This document shows positions 49,068 to 59,255 of a stretch of DNA of 64,000 nt, piece after piece. The notes under the pieces are model-generated. The model was given only the letters and a program-made list of their open reading frames with translations. It was not told the DNA's origin and did no database searches. The DNA comes from JBCDCY01 sp039180875. GTDB lineage: Bacteria; Pseudomonadota; Alphaproteobacteria; Rhodobacterales; Rhodobacteraceae. The stretch lies in NCBI GenBank assembly GCA_039180875.1, contig JBCDCY010000014.1:1-64000 (forward strand), read 5' to 3'. Position 1 is the first letter of the stretch; each line of letters starts with the position of its first letter. A program made the translations under genes and the position numbers.

Positions 49068-51173
49068 TCAGCCGACCGTCATCAGCCGGATCGCCTGCTC
49101 CCGCTCCATCAGATAGAGCAGCGTGCGCAGCGCCTGACCCCGGGGGCTGCTGAGGTCGGGATCGCGGGCCAGCGCCGCCCGGGCATCGCGCTGCGCCACG
49201 GCCATCAGATCGGCCTGGCGCTCGATATCGGCGACGCGAAAGCGCGGCAGGCCGGATTGCTGCACGCCGATCAGGTCGCCGGCGCCGCGCAGGCGCAGAT
49301 CCTCCTCGGCGATGCGAAAGCCGTCCTCGGTCTCGCGCAGCACCTTGAGCCGCGCCTCCGCCGTCTCGCCAAGCGGCGCCTCGTAAAGCAGGAGGCAGGT
49401 GGAGGAGGCCGCCCCCCGCCCAACCCGTCCGCGCAACTGATGCAGCTGCGCGAGGCCGAAGCGCTCCGCCTGCTCGATCACCATGATGGAGGCGTTGGGC
49501 ACGTCCACACCCACCTCGATCACCGTGGTCGCCACCAGAAGCTGGCTCCGCCCGGCGGCGAAGTCGGCCATGGCGGCGTCCTTTTCGGCCGGCGGCAACT
49601 GGCCGTGCACCAGGCCCACCCGATCTGCCCCGAGGGCGGCGCGCAGCATGCGGGCGCGATCCTCCGCCGCGGCCATGTCGACATGCTCCGATTCCTCGAC
49701 CAGCGGGCAAACCCAATAGGCCTGGCGCCCCTCGTCGAGGGCGGCGCGGAGGCGGGCGACGACCTGCTCCATCCGGCCCGAGGCGATCAGCGCCGTCTCC
49801 ACCGGCTGGCGCCCCGGCGGCTTTTCGTCCAGCACCGAGAGGTCCATGTCGCCATAGCTCGCCAGGGCCAGGGAGCGCGGGATCGGCGTCGCCGTCATCA
49901 CCAACACGTCCACCGCCCGGCCCTTGGCGCCCAGATCCATGCGCTGGCGCACGCCAAAGCGGTGCTGCTCGTCGATCACCGCGAGCGCCAAGTCGTGGAA
50001 CGCAACATCGGCCTGGAAGAGCGCATGGGTGCCGAGCACGATCTGGATCTCGCCGGCGGCCAGGCGGCGCAGCTTCTCGGCCCGCTCCGCCCCTTTGTCG
50101 CGGCCGGTCAGCACGGCGATCTCGACCCCGGCATGGGCCGCGAGCGGCGTGAGGGAGGCGAGGTGCTGGCGGGCCAGGATCTCCGTCGGGGCCATCAAGG
50201 CCGCCTGGTGGCCGGCCTCCACCGCGATCAGCATGGCCATCAATGCGACCAGGGTCTTGCCGGCGCCGACATCGCCCTGCAGCAGGCGGCTCATCCGCTC
50301 GGGCGCGGCCATGTCGGCGGCGATCTCCTCGACCGCCCTGTCCTGGGCGCCGGTGGGGGAGAACGGCAGCGCGGCGCGCACCTTCTGGCGGAGCCGGCCG
50401 TCGCCGCTGATCCGGCGCCCAGCGGCCTTGCGCACCCGGTTGCGGGCGAGCGCCAGGGTGAGCTGGTGGGCCAGCAACTCGTCATAGGCGAGGCGCGCCC
50501 GGGCCGGCTGGCCCGGCTGCAGATCGCTGGCCTGGTTGGGCTGATGCGCCGCCGTCAACGCCTCCGCGAGCGGCGGCCAGTGCCGCTCCCGCAACAGGGC
50601 CGGGTCGATCCACTCCTCGAGCGGGGCGACGCGGTCGAGCGCGGCCAGCACGGCCCGGCGCAGCACCCGCTGGGTGAGACCCTGGGTGAGGGGATAGGTC
50701 GGCTCGAAGGCCGGCAGGCTCTCCGCCTCCGCCGGGCGGAGCACGTGGTCGGGATGCACCATCTGGGCGAGGCCGTCGTAAAGCTCCACCCGGCCGGAGA
50801 CCACGCGCCGCTCACCGCTCGGCAGCAGGCCGCGCACCCACTCCTCCTTGGCGTGGAAGAAGACGAGCTGGAAGGCGAGCGCGCTGTCGCGGACCTGAAC
50901 CCGGTAGGGCCGGCCGCGAGCCCGCGGCGGCTGGTGCAGGCCGACCTCGACCTCCACGGTGGCCGTCGCGGGCAGCGTCAGATCGCGGAGCGTCGGCACC
51001 AGGCGTCGGTCGACCCCGCCCGCCGGCAGCGTGAAGAGCAGATCGCGGAGGCGCCGGATCTCCAATCGCTCGAGGAGCTTGGCGGTGCGCGGGCCCACCC
51101 CCTCCAACGTCTCGACCCCGGCGAAGAGGGGGAAGAGGATCTCCGGCCGCCCCGCAGTCATGCCCGCCGTCAT
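49068..51173 (-). CDS. recG: ATP-dependent DNA helicase RecG
   Basis: Branch-migration helicase that remodels stalled forks and Holliday junctions. The 701-residue protein has the N-terminal wedge/OB region (about 60-170), then helicase motifs: Walker A GDVGAGKTLVAL, motif II as DEQHRFGVRQR, TATPIPRSLAL as motif III, and QLRGRVGRG as motif VI. A second ATG at 51161 is an alternative start. It follows ligA by 16 bases, so the two are co-transcribed. Confidence 0.96.
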   Translation of the reverse strand: MTAGMTAGRPEILFPLFAGVETLEGVGPRTAKLLERLEIRRLRDLLFTLPAGGVDRRLVPTLRDLTLPATATVEVEVGLHQPPRARGRPYRVQVRDSALAFQLVFFHAKEEWVRGLLPSGERRVVSGRVELYDGLAQMVHPDHVLRPAEAESLPAFEPTYPLTQGLTQRVLRRAVLAALDRVAPLEEWIDPALLRERHWPPLAEALTAAHQPNQASDLQPGQPARARLAYDELLAHQLTLALARNRVRKAAGRRISGDGRLRQKVRAALPFSPTGAQDRAVEEIAADMAAPERMSRLLQGDVGAGKTLVALMAMLIAVEAGHQAALMAPTEILARQHLASLTPLAAHAGVEIAVLTGRDKGAERAEKLRRLAAGEIQIVLGTHALFQADVAFHDLALAVIDEQHRFGVRQRMDLGAKGRAVDVLVMTATPIPRSLALASYGDMDLSVLDEKPPGRQPVETALIASGRMEQVVARLRAALDEGRQAYWVCPLVEESEHVDMAAAEDRARMLRAALGADRVGLVHGQLPPAEKDAAMADFAAGRSQLLVATTVIEVGVDVPNASIMVIEQAERFGLAQLHQLRGRVGRGAASSTCLLLYEAPLGETAEARLKVLRETEDGFRIAEEDLRLRGAGDLIGVQQSGLPRFRVADIERQADLMAVAQRDARAALARDPDLSSPRGQALRTLLYLMEREQAIRLMTVG

Positions 51174-51189
51174 GGTAAGCGCTTCGGCG

Positions 51190-53331
51190 CTAGCTGATCA
51201 GGGCGAGCCATTCCGCCTCGCTCAGCGTCTCGATGCCGAGCTCCGCCGCCTTCTTGGCCTTGGAGCCGGCGCCGGGGCCCGCCACCACCAGATCGGTCTT
51301 GGCCGAGACGGAGCCGGAGACCTTGGCCCCCAACGCCTCCGCCCGCACCTTGGCCTCGTCCCGGGTCAGCTCCTCGAGCTTGCCGGTGAAGACGATGATC
51401 TTGCCGGCGATCGGGCTGCCGTCGGCCGCGGGGGCGGCGACGTCATCCACCGTCAGGTGCCGGACGAGGTCGTCGAGGGTGCGGGAGGCCGCGTCTTCGC
51501 GAAAGAAGTCGACCAGCGCCTCTGCCATCACGGCGCCCACCCCATCGATGCTGACGAGCTCGGCCCAGGCCGGGCCCTCGCGGTCATCGGCCTCCTCGAT
51601 CGCCGCGCGAAAGGTCGCCCAGGTGCCGTAGTGGCGGGCGAGCAGCATGGCGGAGCTTTCGCCCACATGGCGGATGCCGAGGGCGAAGATCAGGCGGTTG
51701 AGCGGGATCGTGCGCTTCTCTTCGATCGCGGCGAACAGGTTCTCCGCCGACTTCTCACCCCAACCCATGCGGTCGGCGAGGGGCGCGTCGGAGCCGGCGC
51801 CGTGGCGCTCGTGCAGCGTAAAGATATCGCCCGGCGCGGCGATCCACTCGTCGGCCAGGAACGCCTCCACCTGCTTGGCCCCCAACCCCTCGATGTCGAA
51901 GGCGGCGCGGGAGACGAAGTGCTTCAATTGCTCGAGCCGCTGGGCCGGGCAGATCAATCCGCCGGTGCAGCGGCGCACGGCCTCGCCCGTCTCGCGCACG
52001 GCGAGGGAGCCGCATTCGGGGCAAGTCTCCGGAAACACATAGGCGACGCTGTCCGCGGGCCGGCGGGAGAGGTCGACGTCCTTCACCTTCGGGATCACGT
52101 CGCCGGCGCGGTAGACGCTGACGGTGTCACCCACCCGAATATCGCGCCCGTCCCGGATCGGTGCACCGCGGCTGTCGCGCCCGGCGATATAGTCCTCATT
52201 GTGCAGCGTGGCGTTCGAGACGACGACGCCGCCGACGGTCACCGGCCGGAGCCGCGCGACGGGGGAGAGGGCGCCGGTGCGGCCCACCTGGATCTCGATC
52301 GCCTCGAGGATGGTGGAGGCGATCTCCGCCGGGAACTTGTGGGCGATGGCCCAGCGCGGGTTGTTGGAGCGCATGCCGAGCCGGCCCTGCAGGTCGAGGC
52401 GGTCGACCTTGTAGACCACGCCGTCGATGTCGTAGCCGAGGGTGGCGCGCTGCGCCTCGATATGGGCGTAGTGGGCCAGCATCTCCTCAACGCTTTCGCA
52501 GCGGCGCATCTGGTCGTTGGTCGGCAGGCCGAGGGCGGCGAGCCGGGCGACGGCCTCCGTCTGGGTCTCGGCCAAGGGGGCCGACAGCTCCCCCCAGGCA
52601 TAGGCGAAGAACCGGAGCGGGCGGGCGGCGGTGATGGCGGCGTCGAGTTGGCGGAGGGAGCCGGCGGCGGCATTGCGCGGATTGGCGAAGGTCTTCTGCC
52701 CGGCCGCCTGCTGGGCCGTGTTCAGGGCGGCGAAGTTCTCGTGGGTCATATAGACCTCGCCCCGCACTTCGAGCACCTCCGGCGCGCCCGGGGCGAGACG
52801 CCGGGGGATGTCGTCGATGGTCGCGGCGTTCTCCGTCACGTTCTCCCCGGTCTCGCCGTCGCCTCTTGTGGCGGCGAGCACCAGGCGTCCCGCCTCGTAG
52901 CGGAGCGAGAGGGAGAGGCCGTCGATCTTCGGCTCGGCGGTATAGGCCACCGGCTCAGCGCTGTTCAGGAAGCGGCGGATGCGGGCATCGAACTCGGTCA
53001 CCGAGGCATCGTCGAAGGCATTGGAAAGCGACAGCATGCGCTGGCGGTGCCGGACCTTGGCGAAGGTCTCCGACGGGGCGGCGCCCACGCGGACGCTCGG
53101 GCTGTCGGAGCGGACGAGATCGGGAAAGCGCGCCTCGATCGCGGCATTGCGCTGGCGGAGGGCGTCGTAGTCGGCGTCCGAGATCTCCGGCGCGTCGTTC
53201 TGATGATAGGCGATGTCGGCCGCGGCGATCTTTTCAGCCAGCCGCGCAAGCTCATGCTCGGCCGCCGCCGGGTCCAGGGCGTCGACGTCCGTCAGCGCAG
53301 TCTCGCGGGGCTCGGCGGTGGGGTCGGACAC
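51190..53331 (-). CDS. ligA: NAD-dependent DNA ligase
   Basis: Seals nicks in replication and repair. The 713-residue protein has the Ia domain and the adenylation site Lys in AEPKIDGLSLSLRY, an OB fold, a four-Cys zinc finger (FPETCPECGS...RRCTGGLICPAQ), helix-hairpin-helix repeats, and a C-terminal BRCT domain beginning near PIAGKIIVFTGKLEELTR. All expected domains are present. It is first in the ligA-recG unit; a 522-base non-coding region lies upstream. Confidence 0.97.
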   Translation of the reverse strand: MSDPTAEPRETALTDVDALDPAAAEHELARLAEKIAAADIAYHQNDAPEISDADYDALRQRNAAIEARFPDLVRSDSPSVRVGAAPSETFAKVRHRQRMLSLSNAFDDASVTEFDARIRRFLNSAEPVAYTAEPKIDGLSLSLRYEAGRLVLAATRGDGETGENVTENAATIDDIPRRLAPGAPEVLEVRGEVYMTHENFAALNTAQQAAGQKTFANPRNAAAGSLRQLDAAITAARPLRFFAYAWGELSAPLAETQTEAVARLAALGLPTNDQMRRCESVEEMLAHYAHIEAQRATLGYDIDGVVYKVDRLDLQGRLGMRSNNPRWAIAHKFPAEIASTILEAIEIQVGRTGALSPVARLRPVTVGGVVVSNATLHNEDYIAGRDSRGAPIRDGRDIRVGDTVSVYRAGDVIPKVKDVDLSRRPADSVAYVFPETCPECGSLAVRETGEAVRRCTGGLICPAQRLEQLKHFVSRAAFDIEGLGAKQVEAFLADEWIAAPGDIFTLHERHGAGSDAPLADRMGWGEKSAENLFAAIEEKRTIPLNRLIFALGIRHVGESSAMLLARHYGTWATFRAAIEEADDREGPAWAELVSIDGVGAVMAEALVDFFREDAASRTLDDLVRHLTVDDVAAPAADGSPIAGKIIVFTGKLEELTRDEAKVRAEALGAKVSGSVSAKTDLVVAGPGAGSKAKKAAELGIETLSEAEWLALIS

Positions 53332-53443
53332 GGGGAGCGGGCCTCCATTCGAGAGGCTCCCAGGGATAGGCCTCCGCCGCCCCGCCGTCCAGCCGAGGCC
53401 CCGCCGGATACGGGCCGGGAGAGGTGGGGCGCGCTCCGCTCGT

Positions 53444-53492
53444 GGGGGAGGTCCCGGACAACCGACCTTTGGTCGGTTTCCGGGATGGCGCG
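53444..53492 (+). repeat. Dispersed hairpin repeat family A, copy 2
   Basis: The outer stem is TCCCGGA (53452-53458) with TCCGGGA (53479-53485); the inner stem is ACCGACC (53461-53467) with GGTCGGT (53471-53477), loop TTT. Flanks match copies 1 and 3. Same orientation as both. Confidence 0.85.
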
Positions 53493-53616
53493 TCCGGGCT
53501 TGGCCGTTCCTTTGGCAGGGACAGCAGAGCAGAGAATAGAGGTCTCGCGGCGGGTTTGAGCGCCCCTTCGGCCGCGGCAGCTTCGGCGCGCCGTCGGGTG
53601 GGAGTCGCTCTGCACA

Positions 53617-53666
53617 GGGGAGAGGTCCCGGACAACCGACCTCAGGTCGGTTTCCGGGACGGTGCG
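53617..53666 (+). repeat. Dispersed hairpin repeat family A, copy 3
   Basis: The outer stem is TCCCGGA (53626-53632) with TCCGGGA (53653-53659); the inner stem is ACCGACC (53635-53641) with GGTCGGT (53645-53651), loop TCA. Nearly identical to copy 2, 174 bases away in the same orientation. Confidence 0.85.
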
Positions 53667-53853
53667 CTGTTGGCTCTTGGATGTGTGCGCCGAGGAGAAA
53701 GGTATGAGTGCGAGGGGGCTGCTTGGTGGGATATGGGTCGCACGCGCCGAGTTGCGATGCTGATCAGCAGCCCGATCCTGCACGCGCAAGGCTTGAGCGA
53801 TTGGATGTCGATGCGGCGTCGGGCGCGGGGTTGCGCCCCACCCCGGGGGTCTC

Positions 53854-54576
<723 letters not shown>

Positions 54577-54674
54577 ATCCCTCTCCTAAAGCGCAGCTTT
54601 CCGAAGCCCCTCAGCCCCAGCTAAAGATCATTAGGTTTACCATTCCTTACTCAAAGTGGAAAATGATTAACGAT

Positions 54675-54959
54675 TTACGCTTTCTGGTTGCGATAACGTT
54701 GCATCGAGGTCACGCGGAGGGCCCGCGTACCGTGGCTACGCACGGCCTCGACCCAGGTCGTGAGCTCCTCATCGCTGAGGCCGTACATCTCGCACGCCTC
54801 CTCCCGCGTCAGCATGCCGCCCTCGACCGCGGCGACTACGATCGCCTTGCGCCGCGCCACCCAGCGCCCGATATCGCGGGGCGGCAGGTCGCTGCGCGTG
54901 ACGATCTCCCCATCGGGGCCCGCCACCGCGATCGCCCCCCGGCTTTTGCGCACATACAT
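54675..54959 (-). CDS. sciP: SciP-type CtrA inhibitor (DUF1153)
   Basis: A 94-residue helix-turn-helix protein. In Caulobacter SciP binds CtrA and blocks transcription of CtrA targets. Diagnostic segments: SDLPPRDIGRWVARRKAIVV and LTREEACEMYGLSDEELTTW. The frame is open far upstream, but homology starts at the ATG at 54959 with GGGGAC upstream. Immediately before ctrA on the same strand, it may be co-transcribed with it; the AT-rich 98-base gap could also hold a ctrA promoter. Confidence 0.93.
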   Translation of the reverse strand: MYVRKSRGAIAVAGPDGEIVTRSDLPPRDIGRWVARRKAIVVAAVEGGMLTREEACEMYGLSDEELTTWVEAVRSHGTRALRVTSMQRYRNQKA

Positions 54960-55094
54960 CGCCGCACGTCCCCGTACTGTGTTTGTTCCGCCACAAACCT
55001 GCCCGGCGGCCTTTAAGCGGCGGTAAAGCCCGGCCTTGCAAGCGCGCGGCATTTGCCGATATCTCCCGGCGAAATCGCGAAGGATTTGAGGACA

Positions 55095-56243
55095 ATGGCA
55101 CCGGCTTACGCCATCGCCTGGGACACGCTGCATGGGGATCGGCCGCCGGCCGAGACCCGTGTCGTGGTGGCCATGTCGGGCGGCGTCGACAGCTCGGTCG
55201 TCGCAGCACTGCTCGCGCGGGAGGGCTATGACGTCGTCGGCATCACCCTGCAGCTCTACGATCACGGGGCGGCGCTGGCCAAGAAAGGCGCCTGCTGCGC
55301 CGGCCGCGACATCCACGATGCGAGGCGGGTGGCGGAGACGATGGGCTTTCCGCACTACGTCCTCGACTATGAGAATCGCTTTCGCGAGGCGGTGATCGAC
55401 GAGTTCGCCGATGCCTATCTGGCGGGCGCGACGCCGATTCCCTGCATCCGCTGCAATGAGCGGGTGAAGTTCCGCGATCTCTTGGAGACGGCCGACGATC
55501 TGGGCGCCGACTGGATGGCGACCGGACACTATATCCGCCGCCTCGACGGGCCGGCGGGGCCGGAGCTGCACATGGCCGCCGACCCGGCGCGGGATCAGAG
55601 CTATTTCCTGTTCGCCACCACGCGGGAGCAATTGGCGCGGCTGCGCTTCCCCCTCGGCGATCTCGCCTCGAAGGAGGCGACGCGGGCGCTGGCGGCGGAG
55701 TTCGATCTAGCCGTGGCCGACAAGCCCGACAGCCAGGACATCTGCTTCGTGCCCAACGGCTCCTACTCCGCCGTGATCGAGAAACTGCGGCCCGGGGCGG
55801 CCGAGCCGGGCGAGATCGTGGATCTCTCGGGCCGGGTGCTGGGGCGCCACGAGGGCGTGCTGCATTTCACCATCGGCCAGCGCCGCGGCCTCGGCATCGG
55901 CGGCACGGCGGAGCCGCTTTACGTCGTGCGCCTCGATGCCGAGCGCCGGCAGGTCGTGGTCGGCCCGCGCGACGCGCTCGCCACGCGGATCGTGCCGGTG
56001 CGGGAGATCAACTGGCTCGGCGACGGGGCGTTCGAGGATGCGCCGGCGGACGGCTGGGACGTGGCGGTGAAAGTGCGCTCAACCCGGCCGCCCCGGCCTG
56101 CTCGGGTGCGCCCGCTCAGCCCTACGACGGCCGAGGTCACGCTCTTGTCGGCGGAGGAAGGCGTGGCGCCCGGCCAGGCCTGCGTCTTCTACGCGGCCGA
56201 AGGCACGCGCGTCCTCGGCGGCGGCTGGATCCACCGGGGCTGA
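55095..56243 (+). CDS. mnmA: tRNA 2-thiouridylase
   Basis: Adds sulfur to U34 of Lys, Glu and Gln tRNAs. The 382-residue protein has the PP-loop ATP motif VVVAMSGGVDSSV, the catalytic Cys in PIPCIRCNERVKF, and the second Cys in DSQDICFVPNGSY. The central and beta-barrel domains follow. The ATG at 55095 has GAGG upstream; the 14 codons before it are not conserved. Divergent from sciP with 135 bases between. Confidence 0.96.
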   Translation: MAPAYAIAWDTLHGDRPPAETRVVVAMSGGVDSSVVAALLAREGYDVVGITLQLYDHGAALAKKGACCAGRDIHDARRVAETMGFPHYVLDYENRFREAVIDEFADAYLAGATPIPCIRCNERVKFRDLLETADDLGADWMATGHYIRRLDGPAGPELHMAADPARDQSYFLFATTREQLARLRFPLGDLASKEATRALAAEFDLAVADKPDSQDICFVPNGSYSAVIEKLRPGAAEPGEIVDLSGRVLGRHEGVLHFTIGQRRGLGIGGTAEPLYVVRLDAERRQVVVGPRDALATRIVPVREINWLGDGAFEDAPADGWDVAVKVRSTRPPRPARVRPLSPTTAEVTLLSAEEGVAPGQACVFYAAEGTRVLGGGWIHRG

Positions 56244-56249
56244 GGCGGC

Positions 56250-57395
56250 TCAGAAGCCCGGTAGCCAGAGCTCCATGCGTCCCTCGGGCAGGTCGCGATA
56301 GCGCCCGACGAGGGAGATCACCTGGATCGTGACGTCGACGCCTTCGGCCGCGAGCGCGGCTGAGGCGGCCTTGGCCAAGGTCTCGGCACAGGGGCGCTGG
56401 CTTTCGTAATAGTAGCGGACATCGCCGGCGGTCTTGGCGTCCGGCTGGCTGTCGAGGGCAGTGACCCGCCAGCTCCAGCTGGCAAGCCGGCGGGCAACGA
56501 ACTGGGCACCCTGAGCTGGCCCGGCGTGCTGGACATAGACGATGTCCGCACAGGTGGCCCGCACCGGCTCCGGCGGGGCGATTTCGATGACCGGCTGGGG
56601 CTCGACGACCGGCTCCGGCGGGTTGGGCCGAAGCGGCCTTGGGGTGCTGCCGCCGCCGTGCCGCTCATCCGGCTCCTCGGCGGGCGTTGGCGGGTCCGCG
56701 GGATCGGGGATGTAGCTGGCGAGGGAGAGCCGGACGGCCTCGGCCTGATCCTCTGCCGCCTGCTCCTCGACCCAGCGGGCATGGGCAATACGGCAGCGGT
56801 TCTCGGCGAAGACGTCGATGGCCAGCCTGCATTCCCGCGCGGTGGTCACGCGCGCCCAGAGACCGGGCGCGGTCTTTAGCCGAGCGCAGGTGGGATCTTC
56901 CTCTGGTCCTTCCCCGGCCGGCTGGGTCTGGGCGACGATCAGCGCCTCGGCCTGGTCCCGGGCGGCGGCGAGTACCTCCTGCGGCCGCAACCCCGCCTCG
57001 GCGATCAGCACGGCCACCTCGGCGCCCACCGCGTCGCGGCTGTCGTTGACGACAGAGAGCGGCGGCGCCCCTGCGGCGCGGGAGATCTGGGCGCGCTCCC
57101 CGATCCCCTGCTCCCCGATCAGATAGCCAAGCGCGGCGCAGTAGGCCCGTCGTGGGAAGGTCGCCTCTAACTCGTTGATGGCGTTGAAGGGGTCGGCGCG
57201 GTAGCGCGGGGCGAAGTCGGTGCTCCGCACGTAGGTCACGGCATCTCGGTTGATCTCGATCTGGGTGTTCTCGTGCTCGGTCAGACTGAACCAGAGCGCG
57301 GTCGCCGCGGCGATGGCGGTCACCAGCACTTGCCAGCGGCTGATGATCGTCCAAAGCGTCACCCGCTCCGGCGCCTTCGGTTCCTCGTCGACCAT
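56250..57395 (-). CDS. Membrane-anchored protein of unknown function
   Basis: Unrecognised, 381 residues. A short cytoplasmic start (MVDEEPKAPERVTLW) is followed by one membrane segment (about 17-37, WQVLVTAIAAATALWFSL). Next comes a helical region of about 200 residues with five or six Cys, a Pro-rich linker (PTPAEEPDERHGG, then PNPPEPVVEPQP), and a C-terminal domain of about 100 residues (ADIVYVQHAGPAQGAQFVAR onward). That last domain has a beta-alpha-beta rhythm loosely like SPOR/LytR_C folds. The ATG at 57395 has GGGGAGG upstream. It is divergent from another anchored protein with 160 bases between them. Confidence 0.72.
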   Translation of the reverse strand: MVDEEPKAPERVTLWTIISRWQVLVTAIAAATALWFSLTEHENTQIEINRDAVTYVRSTDFAPRYRADPFNAINELEATFPRRAYCAALGYLIGEQGIGERAQISRAAGAPPLSVVNDSRDAVGAEVAVLIAEAGLRPQEVLAAARDQAEALIVAQTQPAGEGPEEDPTCARLKTAPGLWARVTTARECRLAIDVFAENRCRIAHARWVEEQAAEDQAEAVRLSLASYIPDPADPPTPAEEPDERHGGGSTPRPLRPNPPEPVVEPQPVIEIAPPEPVRATCADIVYVQHAGPAQGAQFVARRLASWSWRVTALDSQPDAKTAGDVRYYYESQRPCAETLAKAASAALAAEGVDVTIQVISLVGRYRDLPEGRMELWLPGF

Positions 57396-57555
57396 GCCCC
57401 CATCCTCCCCGGGCACCCTAGCTCGGCAGTGCGGTCCCCACTGATTGTATAGACGATGCACTCGAGCCGTCGTGTCTGAATGCTCACAGTCAGTGCCGGA
57501 CAACTGATCTAGGCTTTCCGCGCGCTGTTCGGTGGACCGTCGCGGGAGAGCGGCC

Positions 57556-58428
57556 ATGGCACTCAAGGATTTTCAGCATCATCTGCGTTTTGCAGTCTGG
57601 GTCTTGGGCGGCGTCATCGCCGCCACGGCGGGAGTAACGGTCGCCTACCTCGACATTGATCGGCGCATCGACGAGGCGGTCGAGAGCCAAGCGCTGCTGA
57701 GAGCGCAGATCGAGGATCTGCGCGGCGCGGTCAGGACAGCGGAACGCGCCGAGGCACAGGTCGGCAAGCTCGAAGATGCGGTCGCGCTCATCGCGGATCG
57801 CGTCGGCGGGCTGGAAGGAGACCGAGGCGCCAACGCAGAGGAAATCGCCGAACTGAGGGCCGAGTTGACCGGCTATCCCAAGCGGACCGACGTGGTCGCG
57901 ATGCTCGGCGAGGCGCTCGACCGCAGCGAAGAGGAGGCCGGGCGCCTTTACGCCAAGCGCGCTGATTTTGAGGCGCTCCAGGCAGCGCTCCAGGGCTCGG
58001 GCGAGATCGTCTCGTTCGAGGAGATGCAGGCCGAGATCAGCGCCGGCGAGACATGCCTCGACGGGGTCTGGGGCATCAATCGCGTCCTGGCCGACGCCTC
58101 CCAGGCGCTCTTTATGCTGCATCGGAGCAGCACGATGCCGATGGCCAGGGACTCGGCCGACGGCGGCTGGGACAACGAACTTCGCTATTTCCAGCGCGAC
58201 CAGGCGGGGGTGATGCAGCGCCTTCTGGCCGGCGACAGCGTCGAGGCGATGTTTCGCGACACCTTCAAGAACGTCAATCAAGGCTTGGCCAGCGGCACGG
58301 CGGAGGGACGCGCCGCGGCTGAGGAGGAGTTGCGCGATCTCTTCCTGCTGGTCCTCGATGTCTCCATGGCCCGCGCGGTACAGGCGGCGCAGCGCTGCTC
58401 CGACTACGGCATGTTCGCCGCGAAGTAG
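57556..58428 (+). CDS. Anchored coiled-coil protein of unknown function
   Basis: Unrecognised, 290 residues. One membrane segment near the N-terminus (about 11-33, LRFAVWVLGGVIAATAGVTVAY) is followed by a long coiled coil (about 38-130, repeated LRAQIEDLRGAV, LEDAVALIADRVGGLE, EEIAELRAEL heptads). A helical C-terminal domain with two Cys follows (ETCLDGVWG and QRCSDYG). Predicted mostly periplasmic. Good GGGAGAG site. It forms a divergent pair with the gene at 56250-57395, and shared topology suggests a joint envelope role. Confidence 0.72.
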   Translation: MALKDFQHHLRFAVWVLGGVIAATAGVTVAYLDIDRRIDEAVESQALLRAQIEDLRGAVRTAERAEAQVGKLEDAVALIADRVGGLEGDRGANAEEIAELRAELTGYPKRTDVVAMLGEALDRSEEEAGRLYAKRADFEALQAALQGSGEIVSFEEMQAEISAGETCLDGVWGINRVLADASQALFMLHRSSTMPMARDSADGGWDNELRYFQRDQAGVMQRLLAGDSVEAMFRDTFKNVNQGLASGTAEGRAAAEEELRDLFLLVLDVSMARAVQAAQRCSDYGMFAAK

Positions 58429-58507
58429 CCTTGCGCTGACCGGGATGTGACCCCGGGCGGGCATCGCCCCATGTTAGGTCGAGAGATCCGATGTGGGAGA
58501 CCTTTCG

Positions 58508-59212
58508 ATGCGCCTCATCCTTGCCGCCGTCCTCGCCCTTCTCAGCTATCCGGTTGCTGCCCAGGAGCGGGTGACGTTCCCGGCGGGCGACGGGCTTGAG
58601 GTGACGGCCGATCTCTATCCGGGCGGGCCGGTGACGCTGGTGCTCTTCCACATGGCGGGCGCGAGCCGGGGGGAGTACCGCGAGATCGCGCCGCGGCTGG
58701 TCGCCGCCGGATACACCGTGCTGGCTGTGGACCAGCGGGCCGGCAATGCCTTCGGCGGCGTGGCGAACGAAACGGCCGGCCGGGCCGGCGGGGCGGAGTT
58801 CGCGGACGCGATCCCCGACCTCGAGGCCGCGGTCGCCTTCGCGCGCGACCGGGGCGCGGCGCGGGTCGGCGCCCTCGGCTCCTCCTACTCCGCCGCCTTG
58901 GTGCTGGTGCTCTCGGGGCGCGATGCGGGCTTCGCTGACGCGGTCATGGCCTTCTCTCCGGGCGAGTATTTCGGCAGCGGCGACTTCGTGCGGCGCGACG
59001 CCAGGGCGATCGCTGTTCCGGTGTTCATCACCGGGGCGGGCAATGAGGGGCGGCAATGGGGCCCGATCGCCGAGGTGATCGACGCGCCCACCGTGGCCTT
59101 CCGCCCCGACGGCTCGGGTCGCCACGGCGCGACCGCGCTGCTCTCGGCCGACGGGGACGCTTATTGGGCCGCGCTCGAGGCGTTCTTGGCCGAGCACTTG
59201 CCAGCCGGCTGA
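58508..59212 (+). CDS. Exported alpha/beta hydrolase, dienelactone-hydrolase-like
   Basis: A 234-residue periplasmic hydrolase. A signal peptide ends at PVAAQE. The fold shows the oxyanion region LVLFHMAGASRGEY, the nucleophile elbow ALGSSYSAAL with Ser in GSSYS instead of the usual G-x-S-x-G, and a His in GSGRHGATAL. Substrate unknown. The ATG at 58508 has GGGAG upstream. It is first in a rightward group with an M20 peptidase, a peptide-binding protein and a carbamoylase-type hydrolase. Confidence 0.82.
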   Translation: MRLILAAVLALLSYPVAAQERVTFPAGDGLEVTADLYPGGPVTLVLFHMAGASRGEYREIAPRLVAAGYTVLAVDQRAGNAFGGVANETAGRAGGAEFADAIPDLEAAVAFARDRGAARVGALGSSYSAALVLVLSGRDAGFADAVMAFSPGEYFGSGDFVRRDARAIAVPVFITGAGNEGRQWGPIAEVIDAPTVAFRPDGSGRHGATALLSADGDAYWAALEAFLAEHLPAG

Positions 59213-59255
59213 GCCGCCTCTAGCGTCCGGCCGATCAGCCAGGGGGATCCCCACC

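Larger units (their letters stand above)
53332..53853. other. 522-base intergenic region between ctrA 3' end and ligA
   Basis: It contains two copies of hairpin repeat family A (53444-53492 and 53617-53666) and, 15 bases past the ctrA stop, a GGGCGC/GCGCCC hairpin (53821-53826 with 53833-53838) that may end ctrA transcription. The ligA promoter must be near 53332-53440. The only short frame with a ribosome site (53704-53763, 19 residues) is not convincing as a gene. Confidence 0.6.

Noticed and set aside
50959..53559. 866-codon open frame antisense to ligA
   Set aside because: Shadow of ligA; runs through the repeat region and has no recognisable domain.
53704..53763. 19-residue frame with a good ribosome site
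   Set aside because: Too short, no feature in the peptide, and no gene follows in the same direction.
54960..55631. Upstream extension of the sciP frame
   Set aside because: Antisense to mnmA; SciP homology begins only at the ATG at 54959.
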